Notes: generated from the sequence alone by a model not told the origin. DNA of 64,000 bases from JADJYF01 sp965278995 (GCA_965278995.1 OZ257136.1:2108001-2172000), one strand, 5' to 3'. Shown: positions 51,242 through 61,107, counted from the first letter of the stretch. A program made the numbers and translations.

Positions 51242-52072
51242 TTGGATCTCCGATTGAACCCAACCGACAACGAAGCCAACCGTTCTGTTGCGCTGTATTG
51301 GGACTTCGAGAACCTGCACGCCGGCCTGGCAGAAGCAAAATTCGGCGAAGGGTATTACGGCAAATCCGATACGCGCTTCAAGGTCCAAGAGCCGCTGATC
51401 GATGTTCAGGCGGTTGTCGATCTCGCTTCGTCGTTTGGCCCTATAGCCATCAATCGCGCTTACTGTAACTGGCAGTTCTTCGCGCGCTATCGCGACGCGC
51501 TGCTGCAGAGTGCAGTGGAACTCGTTCAGTTGTTCCCGCCTGGCGCATCGGCCAAGAACGGTGCCGACATCAAGCTCTGCCTGGACGCCGCTGAAGACAT
51601 CAGCCGCTTTGCCCACATCGGTACTGTCGTCGTCATCGGTGGCGACAGCGATTTCATGCCGGTGGCGCAGAAGATCAAGGCCGCCGGCCGCACCTTGATC
51701 GGGGTTGGCACGCGCAAGGCGACCAATCGCCATTGGGCCAAAAGCTGCCACGAATTTCGCTACTACGAGAATCTGCTGGCCGACGAGGTCGCGGATGAAA
51801 TCCCAGGCGCCGGTGAAGGTGTTTCGGCAGCGCCGCCGGCCACCAGCGATCCCGCTGCCGACATCCTGCGTCGCGCCGTGCGACTGCTGGCCGAATCTTC
51901 AGGGGACGTGTGGGTCAAGAAAGGGCCGATCTGGCACATGATCAAACGACTCGATCCGACCTTCAATACGAAAGACCATGGTCACGCCGATTTCAGTGAT
52001 ATGGTCAAGTCGCTCAACGCTATTGTCGAAGTTCGCAAAGGCGAATCAGATCATGAAGTCCGTCTGAAGTGA
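51242..52072 (+). CDS. NYN-domain (PIN-like) protein with C-terminal OST-HTH/LOTUS domain
   Basis: A 276-residue protein. Residues about 15-180 form a LabA-like NYN domain: ALYWDFENLHAGL (first acidic site), KNGADIKLCLDAAEDI and VVVIGGDSDFMPVAQKIKAAG, the Asp set expected for a metal-dependent ribonuclease. Residues about 200-276 match the LOTUS/OST-HTH pattern (LRRAVRLLAESSGDVWVKKG, then HADFSDMVKSLNAIVEV), which binds RNA, often G-rich structures. TTG 51242 or TTG 51254 must be used as start because no ATG or GTG fits. Four nt overlap with the VOC gene (GTGA, 52069-52072). Confidence 0.82.
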   Translation: MDLRLNPTDNEANRSVALYWDFENLHAGLAEAKFGEGYYGKSDTRFKVQEPLIDVQAVVDLASSFGPIAINRAYCNWQFFARYRDALLQSAVELVQLFPPGASAKNGADIKLCLDAAEDISRFAHIGTVVVIGGDSDFMPVAQKIKAAGRTLIGVGTRKATNRHWAKSCHEFRYYENLLADEVADEIPGAGEGVSAAPPATSDPAADILRRAVRLLAESSGDVWVKKGPIWHMIKRLDPTFNTKDHGHADFSDMVKSLNAIVEVRKGESDHEVRLK

Positions 52073-52551
52073 ATTCACCCATGCCCGCTCCGCCACCGCT
52101 GCGTTTTTATGGTATCGACCATGTCGTCTTGAAGGTCACCGACATCGAGCGTGCGCTGCGCTTTTATGTCGATGTACTCGGACTCAAGCTCGAGCGCATC
52201 ATTGAGGATGCCGGCATTTATCAACTTCGTTGCGGGCGCAACATCATCGATCTGCAGGTGCAGAACACACCGCTTGCGCCGCCGGAGACACGCGGCATCG
52301 ATCATGTCTGCCTGCTGATGGACGGCGATTTCGCGGTCGTGCTGGCGCATCTCGACGCGCACGGCGTCGCACTGGCGTGGGGGCCGGTGGAGCTCTACGG
52401 CGCCACCGGTTTCGGTACTTCGGTCTACGTCTGCGATCCCGACGGGCATACCATCGAATTGAAAGCTGACCACGCCGTCAGCCCGCTGCGAACTTCATCG
52501 CAGGAAGCGACGCGCAATCTGACCCGTACGCCGCCGGAGCGGCGCCGCTGA
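52069..52551 (+). CDS. VOC family (glyoxalase/dioxygenase superfamily) protein
   Basis: A 160-residue single VOC module pair: FYGIDHVVLKVTDIERALRFYVDVLGLKLE, then TRGIDHVCLLMDGDF and VYVCDPDGHTIELK. The His of IDHVVL and the Glu of HTIEL are the usual metal ligands. Members include lactoylglutathione lyases, fosfomycin resistance proteins and extradiol dioxygenases; substrate unknown. GTG 52069 overlaps the NYN-LOTUS stop; ATG 52081 is an alternative that begins just before the domain. The C-terminal 25 residues are basic and look disordered. Confidence 0.85.
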   Translation: MNSPMPAPPPLRFYGIDHVVLKVTDIERALRFYVDVLGLKLERIIEDAGIYQLRCGRNIIDLQVQNTPLAPPETRGIDHVCLLMDGDFAVVLAHLDAHGVALAWGPVELYGATGFGTSVYVCDPDGHTIELKADHAVSPLRTSSQEATRNLTRTPPERRR

Positions 52552-52760
52552 TCTCAAGCAAAGCAGCATCGTTCGCTCGCCAAAACGCTCGTTCTAGTAC
52601 TACTTCACATTAAACAACGGTCATTTTGCGATAGCCTTCACGGAAAATGCGCCCAGACAGACCGTTACCGTCTACCGGTGACAGCAGCGCCACGACAACA
52701 AGCCATCGAATGCGCCGAACGCAGCCCGTCGCTGAATTCGGCGCCCAGGGAGAATCATTG

Positions 52761-55700
52761 ATGCCACTCGTACACCTGCCGATCTCGCGCCGCCCGTTGG
52801 CGCTTGCTGTCTCCCTGGCCCTGCTGCCGGTAACTGTCACCGCGGTGCCGGTGAATTGGGTACCCGATGCCGATGGTTTCTGGGACATCGTCACCAACTG
52901 GAGTTCGAATCCGGCCCTGCCGAGCGCAGCTGACGATGTCACCATCGATGTCGGTGGCGCGACTCTGCGAACGATCACGCACCGCAGCGGAACGAATACG
53001 ATCGCCAGTCTGACCAGCCAGGAGAATTTTTCCCTGACCGGCGGGACCTTGAATCTGAACGGCGCATCGACCATCGCCGGCGCGTTTGTGCAGAGCGGCG
53101 GTACGCTCGGCGGCACTGGCACACTTACCGTCACTGGTGCCTCACTGGCCAACGGCACCATGTCCGGCAGCGGCACGACCATCGTGCAGGGCACCACCAC
53201 CGTCACCGGCGCCAACTTCGGTCTCGACAGCGGGCGCATTCTGCGCAATGTCGGCACCGTCAACTGGACCAGTGGCACGCTCAATCTCAACGCCACTGCC
53301 AGCGGTGGCTCGGGTCGCATCGACAATGCGCTCGGCGCGCTGTTCGACGCCCAGGGCAACAACACCCTGAACGCGATCGCGTTCGGCGATCTGAACACCC
53401 TGGCCGGCTTCCCCGCCTTCAACAACGCCGGCACTTTCCGCAAGAGCACCGGCACCGGCACGACCACCGTCGATGTCGCCTTCAACAACACCGGCAGCGT
53501 CGATGTACAGAGCGGCACCTTGAGCTTGTCGGCTGGTGGCAGCAGTGTCGCCGGCACTTTCACCAGCGCCGGCACGCTCGACTTCAGCGGCGCCTGGACC
53601 ACCGACGCGGCGACTACCATCAGCACGCTCGATGGTCGCTTCAGCGGCGCCGGTAACAAAGACATCGCCGGCAGCTACACCAGCAGCGGCGCGACCACCT
53701 TCAGCGGTAGCGGCATCAGCACGCTGAGTGGGACCATCGCGCTCGGCAGCGCGCTCACCGTCTCCGGGGGAACAGCCAATCTGCTCGGTGCCGGGCTCAG
53801 CCTGGTCGGTACCGATGTCGGCTTGAGCAGCGGCACCTTGAACGTCGGTGCGCTGACCGGGGCGGTCGACTCCTACGTGCAGACCGGCGGCACCTTGAAC
53901 GGCAGCGGCACCCTCACGCTTACCGGCGCTTCGCTCGCCAACGGCATCATGTCCGGCAGCGGCACGACCATCGTGCAGGGCACCACCACCGTCACCGGCG
54001 CCAACTTCGGTCTCGACAGCGGGCGCATTCTGCGCAACGTCGGTACCGTCAACTGGACCAGTGGCACGCTCAATCTCAACGCCACTGCCAGCGGTGGCTC
54101 GGGTCGCATCGACAATGCGCTCGGCGCGCTGTTCGACGCCCAGGGCAACAACACCCTGAACGCGATCGCGTTCGGCGATCTGAACACCCTGGCCGGCTTC
54201 CCCGCCTTCAACAATGCCGGCACCTTCCGCAAGAGCACCGGCACCGGCACGACTACCGTCGATGTCGCCTTCAACAACACCGGTGCGGTCGATGTACAGA
54301 GCGGCACCTTGAGCCTGTCCGCTGGTGGCAGCAGTGTCGCCGGCACTTTCACCAGCGCCGGCACGCTCGACTTCAGCGGCGCCTGGACCACCGACGCGGC
54401 GACCACCATCAGCACGCTCGATGGTCGCTTCAGCGGCGCCGGTAACAAAGACATCGCCGGCAGCTACACCAGCAGCGGCGCGACCACCTTCAGCGGTAGC
54501 GGCATCAGCACACTGAGTGGGACCATCGCGCTCGGCAGCGCGCTCACCGTCTCCGGGGGAACAGCCAATCTGCTCGGTGCCGGGCTCAGCCTGGTCGGTA
54601 CCGATGTCGCCTTGAGCAGCGGCACCTTGAACGTCGGTGCGCTGACCGGGGCGGTCGACTCCTACGTGCAGACCGGCGGCACCTTGAACGGCAGCGGCAC
54701 CCTCACGCTTACCGGCGCTTCGCTCGCCAACGGCATCATGTCCGGCAGCGGCACGACCATCGTGCAGGGCACCACCACCGTCACCGGCGCCAACTTCGGT
54801 CTCGACAGCGGGCGCATTCTGCGCAACGTCGGTACCGTCAACTGGACCAGTGGCACGCTCAATCTCAACGCCACTGCCAGCGGTGGCTCGGGTCGCATCG
54901 ACAATGCGCTCGGCGCGCTGTTCGACGCCCAGGGCAACAACACCCTGAACGCGATCGCGTTCGGCGATCTGAACGCCCTGGTCGGCTTCCCCGCCTTCAA
55001 CAATGCCGGCACTTTCCGCAAGAGCACCGGCACCGGCACGACCACCGTCGATGTCGCCTTCAACAACACCGGTGCGGTCGATGTACAGAGCGGCACCTTG
55101 AGCCTGTCCGCTGGTGGCAGCAGTGTCGCCGGCACTTTCACCAGCGCCGGCACGCTCGACTTCAGCGGCGCCTGGACCACCGACGCGGCGACCACCATCA
55201 GCACGCTCGATGGTCGCTTCAGCGGCGCCGGTAACAAAGACATCGCCGGCAGTTACACCAGCAGCGGCGCGACCACCTTCAGCGGTAGTGGCATCAGCAC
55301 ACTGAGTGGGACCATCGCGCTCGGCAGCGCGCTCACCGTCTCCGGGGGAACAGCCAATCTGCTCGGTGCCGGGCTCAGCCTGGTCGGTACCGATGTCGGC
55401 TTGAGCAGCGGCACCTTGAACGTCGGTGCGCTGACCGGGGCGGTCGACTCCTACGTGCAGACCGGCGGCACCTTGAACGGCAGCGGCACCCTCACGCTTA
55501 CCGGCGCTTCGCTCGCCAACGGCATCATGTCCGGCAGCGGCACGACCATCGTGCAGGGCACCACCACCGTCACCGGCGCCAACTTCGGTCTCGACAGCGG
55601 GCGCATTCTGCGCAACGTCGGTACCGTCAACTGGACCAGTGGCACGCTCAATCTCAACGCCACTGCCAGCGGTGGCTCGGGTCGCATCGACAATGCGCTC

Positions 55701-58700
55701 GGCGCGCTGTTCGACGCCCAGGGCAACAACACCCTGAACGCGATCGCGTTCGGCGATCTGAACGCCCTGGTCGGCTTCCCCGCCTTCAACAATGCCGGCA
55801 CTTTCCGCAAGAGCACCGGCACCGGCACGACCACCGTCGATGTCGCCTTCAACAACACCGGTGCGGTCGATGTACAGAGCGGCACCTTGAGCCTGTCCGC
55901 TGGTGGCAGCAGTGTCGCCGGCACTTTCACCAGCGCCGGCACGCTCGACTTCAGCGGCGCCTGGACCACCGACGCGGCGACCACCATCAGCACGCTCGAT
56001 GGTCGCTTCAGCGGCGCCGGTAACAAAGACATCGCCGGCAGTTACACCAGCAGCGGCGCGACCACCTTCAGCGGTAGTGGCATCAGCACACTGAGTGGGA
56101 CCATCGCGCTCGGCAGCGCGCTCACCGTCTCCGGGGGAACGGCCAATCTGCTCGGTGCCGGGCTCAGCCTGGTCGGTACCGATGTCGCCTTGAGCAGCGG
56201 CACCTTGAACGTCGGTGCGCTGACCGGGGCAGTCGACTCCTACGTGCAGACCGGCGGCACCTTGAACGGCAGCGGCACCCTCACGCTTACCGGCGCTTCG
56301 CTCGCCAACGGCATCATGTCCGGCAGCGGCACGACCATCGTGCAGGGCACCACCACCGTCACCGGCGCCAACTTCGGTCTCGACAGCGGGCGCATTCTGC
56401 GCAACGTCGGCACCGTCAACTGGACCAGTGGCACGCTCAATCTCAACGCCACTGCCAGCGGTGGCTCGGGTCGCATCGACAATGCGCTCGGCGCGCTGTT
56501 CGACGCCCAGGGCAACAACACCCTGAACGCGATCGCGTTCGGCGATCTGAACACCCTGGCCGGCTTCCCCGCCTTCAACAATGCCGGCACCTTCCGCAAG
56601 AGCACCGGCACCGGCACGACCACCGTCGATGTCGCCTTCAACAACACCGGTCTGGTCGATGTGCAGATCGGTACGGTGTCGCTGACCGGCAACGTCACTC
56701 AGCACGCCGGTAATGTGCTGACCGGCGGCAGCTGGCGCGTCAGCGGTAATGGCGCGCTCGAGCTGAACGAGTCCGGCGCCGTCAATATCGTCACCAACCA
56801 GGGCGATGTCAGCCTGGTCGGGGCGGCGGCCAACTTCGCCCGTATCAACACCCTGACCAATAATCAGGGGGCGTTCCGTCTGTTGGGTGCACGTAACTTC
56901 ACCGCTGGTGGTGCGTTCAGCAACAGCGGCGTGCTGCAACTCGCCGGTGGTGCGTTCGGTGCACCGTCTCTGAGCAACACCGCCACGGGTGAAATCGTCG
57001 GTTTCGGCACGATTACGCCAACGGTGTTGAACTCAGGCCTGGTGCGCGCGGCCGGTGGCACCCTGACCGCCGCCGGTGGCATCGATGGCCAGAGCGGGAC
57101 CCTGCAGTCGGACGCCGATGGCACCTTGGTGCTGGGCGCCAACAGCGATGGGGATTTTCTGGTCAACAACGGCAACCTGGTCGTTGGTGGCTTCAACGTG
57201 ACGGTGGCTGCGGACTACACCAATGCCAACTTCGGTGTCGGTAATGCCTTCAACGCGCGCGCCAATGTCAGCGGCGCCGGCCAGATTGTGGCGAGCGGCG
57301 ATGTCGCGCAGGCACTGACCGGTCAAGTCACGGACGGCAACAGTGGCATAGCGCAGCTCACGTTCGGCAATATCCACGTCGGCGATGTCGTCAATCGCAC
57401 GTTCCAGGTAGCCAACACCGGCAGCAGCGGACCGAGCCTGCGCGGTGCGCTGCAGACCACGGTCAACGGCGGCAATGTGACGGACAATCGTCTGTCCGGC
57501 AGCGGGGTCACAGCAGACAACTTTGGACCGCTGAATACCGGTACGGCAACTGCGGACTTCACGGTCAGCTTCGCTGGCAGCAGCGCCGGGGCGCTGAGCA
57601 ATCAGCGCGTGGCCATCGTCAACAACTTCGACAATGTCGCTGAGCAAGTCCTGGGTATCAGTGGTGCGGTGTATCGCTATGCCAGTCCGAGTGCGCACAC
57701 ACCGGCGCCGGTGGTGTTCGCCAACAGCCGGGTTGGGGATGTGCTGAGCCGGGCCTTGAGCGTGAGCAACACCGCGCCGGCCGATGGCTTCTCCGAAGCA
57801 CTCGATGCCAGCATTGGCGGGGCCACGGCGGGCGTGACCAGCAATGGCGGCGCCTTCAGCGGGCTCATCGCCGGGGCGACCAACAACACCAGTCTGTCGG
57901 TCGGTCTGGATACGACGAGTGCCGGGGCCAAGCTCGGCACGGCGACGATTACCTTGGCCTCCAACGGTACTGGCAGCAGCGGTCTCGGTCTCAGCAGTCT
58001 CGGCACCCAGACGGTCAACGTCAGTGGCGATGTCTATCGCCTGGCCAGTGCCGGTGCACATAGCCCTGAGCCGGTCGTATTTGCCAATCGCCATGTCGGC
58101 GATGCGGCGACGCAAGCCCTGAGCCTGACCAACACGGCCGCCAATGACGGTTTCTCCGAGCGCCTGAACGCGAGCATCGGTGGGGCGACGGCCGGCATCA
58201 CCAGCAACAGCGCCAGCTTCAGCCTGCTCGGTGCGGGCGCGACCAACAACAGCAGTCTGGTGGTCGGCATCGATACGGCCACGGCCGGGGCCAAGCTCGG
58301 CACGGCGACGATTACGCTGGCTTCGGATGGCACTGGCACGAGTGGCTTCGGCGCACTCAGCCTCGGTACCCAGACCGTCAATGTCAGTGGCGATGTCTAT
58401 CGCCTAGCCAGTGCCAGCACGATGGCTGCCATCCAGTTCGGCAATGTGCATGTCGGCGATGTTGTCAGTCAGGCCTTGAGCTTGACCAATACGGCCGCCA
58501 ACGATGGCTTCTCCGAGCGCTTGAACGCGAGCTTCGAGAGTGTCTCGGATGCGCGCATCCTGGCCAGCGGCAGTGTCACGCAACTCGCGGCCGGGGCCAC
58601 CGATGGGAGCACCCTGGCGATTGCCCTCGACACCAGCACGGCCGGCAGCCTGACGGGTTTTGCCCGTGTGCGGTTGACCTCTGACGGCACCGGCACCAGC

Positions 58701-59936
58701 GGCTTGGGCTTGAGTGACTTAGGCGTACAGAACGTGGGTGTGACGACCAATGTCGCGGTCTACCGGTATGCTGAAGGCCTGGTCGAGAACGCTGTCCCCA
58801 TCGAGCTCGGTGCTTATCGCGTCGGTGATGCGGCCGGCACGGTCGGCCTCATCGTCAGCAACGTGGCCGCTAACGATGGCTTCTCAGAGCGCTTGAACGC
58901 GAGTGCCGGGGTGACCTCGGCCGGCTTCACGGCGACGGGCAACGTCAACCTGCTGAACGCCGGGGCGAGCAATAACACCAGCCTGACCGTCGGCTTAGAC
59001 ACTGCGACCTCGGGCACCAAGAGCGGCACGACCACGGTTGACTTCGTCTCCGATGGCGCCGGCACCAGTAACCTCGGCCAGAGTGCGGCGGGCAGTCAGA
59101 GTGTGGCGCTGCAGGGCCGGGTCTATGCCCAGGCCGTGGCCACGGTGCAGGGCAGTGGCGTCGACTTCGGCATCGTGCATGTCGGTGAGGTGGTCGCGGC
59201 GCAGAGCGTTACGGTCAGCAACGATGCGGCGGGAGCACTGAACGACAGCCTGCTCGGCAGCATCAGCAGTGTCGCGGCGGGCTTTACCGGCAGCGGCACG
59301 CTGGGCCTGACGGGACTCGCGGCCGGGGCCAGCAGCAGTGCGCTCAGCATCGGTCTCGATACGAGCGCCGCGGGGGTGTTCAACGGCAATGCGGCACTGG
59401 CCTTTGCCAGCCACAACACCGAGCTGGCTGACTTCGACCTTGGCCTGACGAATGTCGCGTTGAACGCGCAGGTCAACAATTTTGCCAACCCGGTATTGAC
59501 GCAGGCTGGGCTGGGCACGTTCACCGCCAACGGCGCGAACTTCACGCTCGACTTTGGTTTTGTCGCGCAGGGCACCAGCGGGGTGACGAGTCTGTTGCAG
59601 TTGACCAATCTGGTGACAGGGCCAGCCGATACGCTCGGCGCGACCTATGACTTCACGACCGGGCCGTTTGCGCTCGGCGGCTTCAATGCGTTCAACGGTC
59701 TGGTTGCCGGCGCCAGCCAGAGCCTGACGGTCAGCTTCGATGCCGTGACGTCCGGGGTGTTCGAGCAGGTCGTCGGCATTCACCTGTTCGGTGAGAACGC
59801 GAGCGGCTTCCACGGTGACCTCGGCAGCTTCCAGCTGACCTTGCGCGCCGAAGTGGCGCCGGTGCCGGTACCGGCGGCGGTATGGCTGTTCGGTACCGGG
59901 CTGCTCGGACTGTGGGGCCGGCGGCGGGTATCGTAA
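52761..59936 (+). CDS. Giant repetitive VPLPA/PEP-CTERM-sorted surface protein
   Basis: A 2391-residue secreted protein. ATG 52761 gives a signal peptide (LALAVSLALLPVTVTA) and has GGGAGA about 9 nt upstream. Residues about 110-1302 are 4.5 copies of a 263-residue Gly/Thr/Ser-rich, beta-helix-like repeat. Residues about 1530-2300 hold seven diverging HYDIN/choice-of-anchor-D-like modules, each starting with an F-G-x-x-x-V-G-D segment and containing a TNTAANDGFSE-like stretch. The C-terminus is VPVPAAVWLFGTGLLGLWGRRR, a VPLPA/PEP-CTERM sorting tail: motif, membrane helix, basic end. Exosortase cleaves such tails and anchors or secretes the protein, often with exopolysaccharide. No exosortase gene is in the window. 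Confidence 0.85.
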   Translation: MPLVHLPISRRPLALAVSLALLPVTVTAVPVNWVPDADGFWDIVTNWSSNPALPSAADDVTIDVGGATLRTITHRSGTNTIASLTSQENFSLTGGTLNLNGASTIAGAFVQSGGTLGGTGTLTVTGASLANGTMSGSGTTIVQGTTTVTGANFGLDSGRILRNVGTVNWTSGTLNLNATASGGSGRIDNALGALFDAQGNNTLNAIAFGDLNTLAGFPAFNNAGTFRKSTGTGTTTVDVAFNNTGSVDVQSGTLSLSAGGSSVAGTFTSAGTLDFSGAWTTDAATTISTLDGRFSGAGNKDIAGSYTSSGATTFSGSGISTLSGTIALGSALTVSGGTANLLGAGLSLVGTDVGLSSGTLNVGALTGAVDSYVQTGGTLNGSGTLTLTGASLANGIMSGSGTTIVQGTTTVTGANFGLDSGRILRNVGTVNWTSGTLNLNATASGGSGRIDNALGALFDAQGNNTLNAIAFGDLNTLAGFPAFNNAGTFRKSTGTGTTTVDVAFNNTGAVDVQSGTLSLSAGGSSVAGTFTSAGTLDFSGAWTTDAATTISTLDGRFSGAGNKDIAGSYTSSGATTFSGSGISTLSGTIALGSALTVSGGTANLLGAGLSLVGTDVALSSGTLNVGALTGAVDSYVQTGGTLNGSGTLTLTGASLANGIMSGSGTTIVQGTTTVTGANFGLDSGRILRNVGTVNWTSGTLNLNATASGGSGRIDNALGALFDAQGNNTLNAIAFGDLNALVGFPAFNNAGTFRKSTGTGTTTVDVAFNNTGAVDVQSGTLSLSAGGSSVAGTFTSAGTLDFSGAWTTDAATTISTLDGRFSGAGNKDIAGSYTSSGATTFSGSGISTLSGTIALGSALTVSGGTANLLGAGLSLVGTDVGLSSGTLNVGALTGAVDSYVQTGGTLNGSGTLTLTGASLANGIMSGSGTTIVQGTTTVTGANFGLDSGRILRNVGTVNWTSGTLNLNATASGGSGRIDNALGALFDAQGNNTLNAIAFGDLNALVGFPAFNNAGTFRKSTGTGTTTVDVAFNNTGAVDVQSGTLSLSAGGSSVAGTFTSAGTLDFSGAWTTDAATTISTLDGRFSGAGNKDIAGSYTSSGATTFSGSGISTLSGTIALGSALTVSGGTANLLGAGLSLVGTDVALSSGTLNVGALTGAVDSYVQTGGTLNGSGTLTLTGASLANGIMSGSGTTIVQGTTTVTGANFGLDSGRILRNVGTVNWTSGTLNLNATASGGSGRIDNALGALFDAQGNNTLNAIAFGDLNTLAGFPAFNNAGTFRKSTGTGTTTVDVAFNNTGLVDVQIGTVSLTGNVTQHAGNVLTGGSWRVSGNGALELNESGAVNIVTNQGDVSLVGAAANFARINTLTNNQGAFRLLGARNFTAGGAFSNSGVLQLAGGAFGAPSLSNTATGEIVGFGTITPTVLNSGLVRAAGGTLTAAGGIDGQSGTLQSDADGTLVLGANSDGDFLVNNGNLVVGGFNVTVAADYTNANFGVGNAFNARANVSGAGQIVASGDVAQALTGQVTDGNSGIAQLTFGNIHVGDVVNRTFQVANTGSSGPSLRGALQTTVNGGNVTDNRLSGSGVTADNFGPLNTGTATADFTVSFAGSSAGALSNQRVAIVNNFDNVAEQVLGISGAVYRYASPSAHTPAPVVFANSRVGDVLSRALSVSNTAPADGFSEALDASIGGATAGVTSNGGAFSGLIAGATNNTSLSVGLDTTSAGAKLGTATITLASNGTGSSGLGLSSLGTQTVNVSGDVYRLASAGAHSPEPVVFANRHVGDAATQALSLTNTAANDGFSERLNASIGGATAGITSNSASFSLLGAGATNNSSLVVGIDTATAGAKLGTATITLASDGTGTSGFGALSLGTQTVNVSGDVYRLASASTMAAIQFGNVHVGDVVSQALSLTNTAANDGFSERLNASFESVSDARILASGSVTQLAAGATDGSTLAIALDTSTAGSLTGFARVRLTSDGTGTSGLGLSDLGVQNVGVTTNVAVYRYAEGLVENAVPIELGAYRVGDAAGTVGLIVSNVAANDGFSERLNASAGVTSAGFTATGNVNLLNAGASNNTSLTVGLDTATSGTKSGTTTVDFVSDGAGTSNLGQSAAGSQSVALQGRVYAQAVATVQGSGVDFGIVHVGEVVAAQSVTVSNDAAGALNDSLLGSISSVAAGFTGSGTLGLTGLAAGASSSALSIGLDTSAAGVFNGNAALAFASHNTELADFDLGLTNVALNAQVNNFANPVLTQAGLGTFTANGANFTLDFGFVAQGTSGVTSLLQLTNLVTGPADTLGATYDFTTGPFALGGFNAFNGLVAGASQSLTVSFDAVTSGVFEQVVGIHLFGENASGFHGDLGSFQLTLRAEVAPVPVPAAVWLFGTGLLGLWGRRRVS
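53088..56664 (+). repeat. 4.5 tandem 789-bp in-frame repeats inside the giant surface-protein gene
   Basis: Units start at 53088, 53877, 54666, 55455 and 56244 (the last stops near 56664). Each is exactly 789 bp or 263 codons, with only a handful of differences between copies 2, 3 and 4. Variant sites: VGLSS in copies 1 and 3 but VALSS in 2 and 4; LNTLAGF in copies 1, 2 and 5 but LNALVGF in 3 and 4. Such identity means recent expansion or gene conversion. Confidence 0.95.
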
Positions 59937-59949
59937 TCAGACGAACGGT

Positions 59950-59977
59950 GCTCCGGTCACTTCCTCGCGACCGGAGC
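59950..59977. terminator. Hairpin between convergent genes
   Basis: GCTCCGGTC (59950-59958) pairs perfectly with GACCGGAGC (59969-59977) 14 nt after the giant-protein stop and 27 nt from the stop of the convergent amidohydrolase gene. There is no T-tract; a shared bidirectional transcript end is likely. Confidence 0.5.
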
Positions 59978-60003
59978 GCACATAGAGTCACACACCAGCA
60001 GCC

Positions 60004-61107
60004 TCAAGCCGCGAGGCGATAAAGCTCAACGACATTGTTCCGGCAGATATCCGCGCGCTGCTGATCAGTGAGCGTGCGGGTCTGCTCGGCCAGCACGGCC
60101 TGTGAATTCGGCCATGTCGAATCCGAGTGCGGGAAATCGTTGGCCCACATCAGGCGTTTGGTATTGACGAGATCCGCCGTCGCGAACGCGACCCAGTCGT
60201 CCTGGAACGTCATGTAGATGTGTTCCTTAAAATATTCGCTCGGCAGCCGTTTCAGTTCGGGGCATTTCATCCAGTAACGGTGCCGATCGTAGGCGTGATC
60301 CATGCGATACATGAAATGCGGTGCCCAGCCAGCGTCGGCTTCGACGCACACGACACGTAGCCCTGGATTGCGTTCGAACACACCCGAGAACACCAGCATG
60401 CCCATGATGTCCTGGCAGCCGCGGATGATGGCAAGAAACATGTTGATGCGCGGGCCGCGAGCCGCGGCACCGAATGCGTCGCTCTTGCTGGTCAGAATAT
60501 GGAACGACAACGGCAATTCGAGATCGATGGCGGTCTGCCAGAAGCGATCGTAGTCCGGCGAATCGTAATCGGCGTAGGCCGGCACACCGCTCATCATCAC
60601 ACCGGGAAAGCCCTGACGCTTGATCTCGTGCAGATCGGCGATCGCTTCATCAATCGAGCTCATCGCGATTTGCGCCAGCGGAATGATCCGTTTGCGATCT
60701 TCTGAAGCGTAATCGAGCAACCAGCGGTTGTACGCTTTCATGCACGCGCGCTTGTAGGCGTAATCCGCGTGATTGCATAACACCATGCCGACACTCGGAT
60801 AGATCACTTCGGCGGCGATATGATCGCGCTCCTGATCGGCGATGCGGAATTTCGCATCCCAGCCACTGCGATGCAGACTCTCGAAACGCGCGCCATCCAG
60901 CCTGAGCTGCTCTGGCGGTTTACCGGCAGCGGCGACCAGCGCCATCGGTATCGGGTCGTTCATACCGTTGATGACGTAGATATCGCCGACGCCTTCCTTA
61001 TGTTCGATATGCGGCGCGACATCGCGATACTTCGGATCGATGTAATCGAGATAGCAATTCGGCGGTTCGGTGATATGCGAATCAGCCGAGATCGGATTCA
61101 GATTCAT
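60004..61107 (-). CDS. Amidohydrolase 2 family protein
   Basis: A 367-residue TIM-barrel Amidohydro_2 protein. It starts with SADSHITEPPNCYLDYIDPKYRD (metal motif DSHITEP), contains LSFHILTSKSD and VVCVEADAGWAPHFMYRMDHAY, and closes with LMWANDFPHSDSTWPNS, where DFPHS gives the catalytic Asp. Relatives are decarboxylases and hydrolases in aromatic and steroid catabolism. It is similar in design to the protein at 44424-45590. Leftward and convergent with the giant surface-protein gene; divergent from the MFS gene. Confidence 0.85.
   Translation of the reverse strand: MNLNPISADSHITEPPNCYLDYIDPKYRDVAPHIEHKEGVGDIYVINGMNDPIPMALVAAAGKPPEQLRLDGARFESLHRSGWDAKFRIADQERDHIAAEVIYPSVGMVLCNHADYAYKRACMKAYNRWLLDYASEDRKRIIPLAQIAMSSIDEAIADLHEIKRQGFPGVMMSGVPAYADYDSPDYDRFWQTAIDLELPLSFHILTSKSDAFGAAARGPRINMFLAIIRGCQDIMGMLVFSGVFERNPGLRVVCVEADAGWAPHFMYRMDHAYDRHRYWMKCPELKRLPSEYFKEHIYMTFQDDWVAFATADLVNTKRLMWANDFPHSDSTWPNSQAVLAEQTRTLTDQQRADICRNNVVELYRLAA

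Noticed and set aside
53088..56664. CRISPR or satellite-like non-coding array
   Set aside because: Units are 789 bp, in frame and without spacers, and belong to one coding sequence.
53142..56939. 1265-codon open frame on the minus strand across the surface-protein repeats
   Set aside because: It exists because one 789-bp unit happens to lack stops in that frame and is repeated. Composition is low complexity (Gly, Ala, Arg, Glu), there is no start context, and the plus strand has signal peptide, modules and sorting tail.
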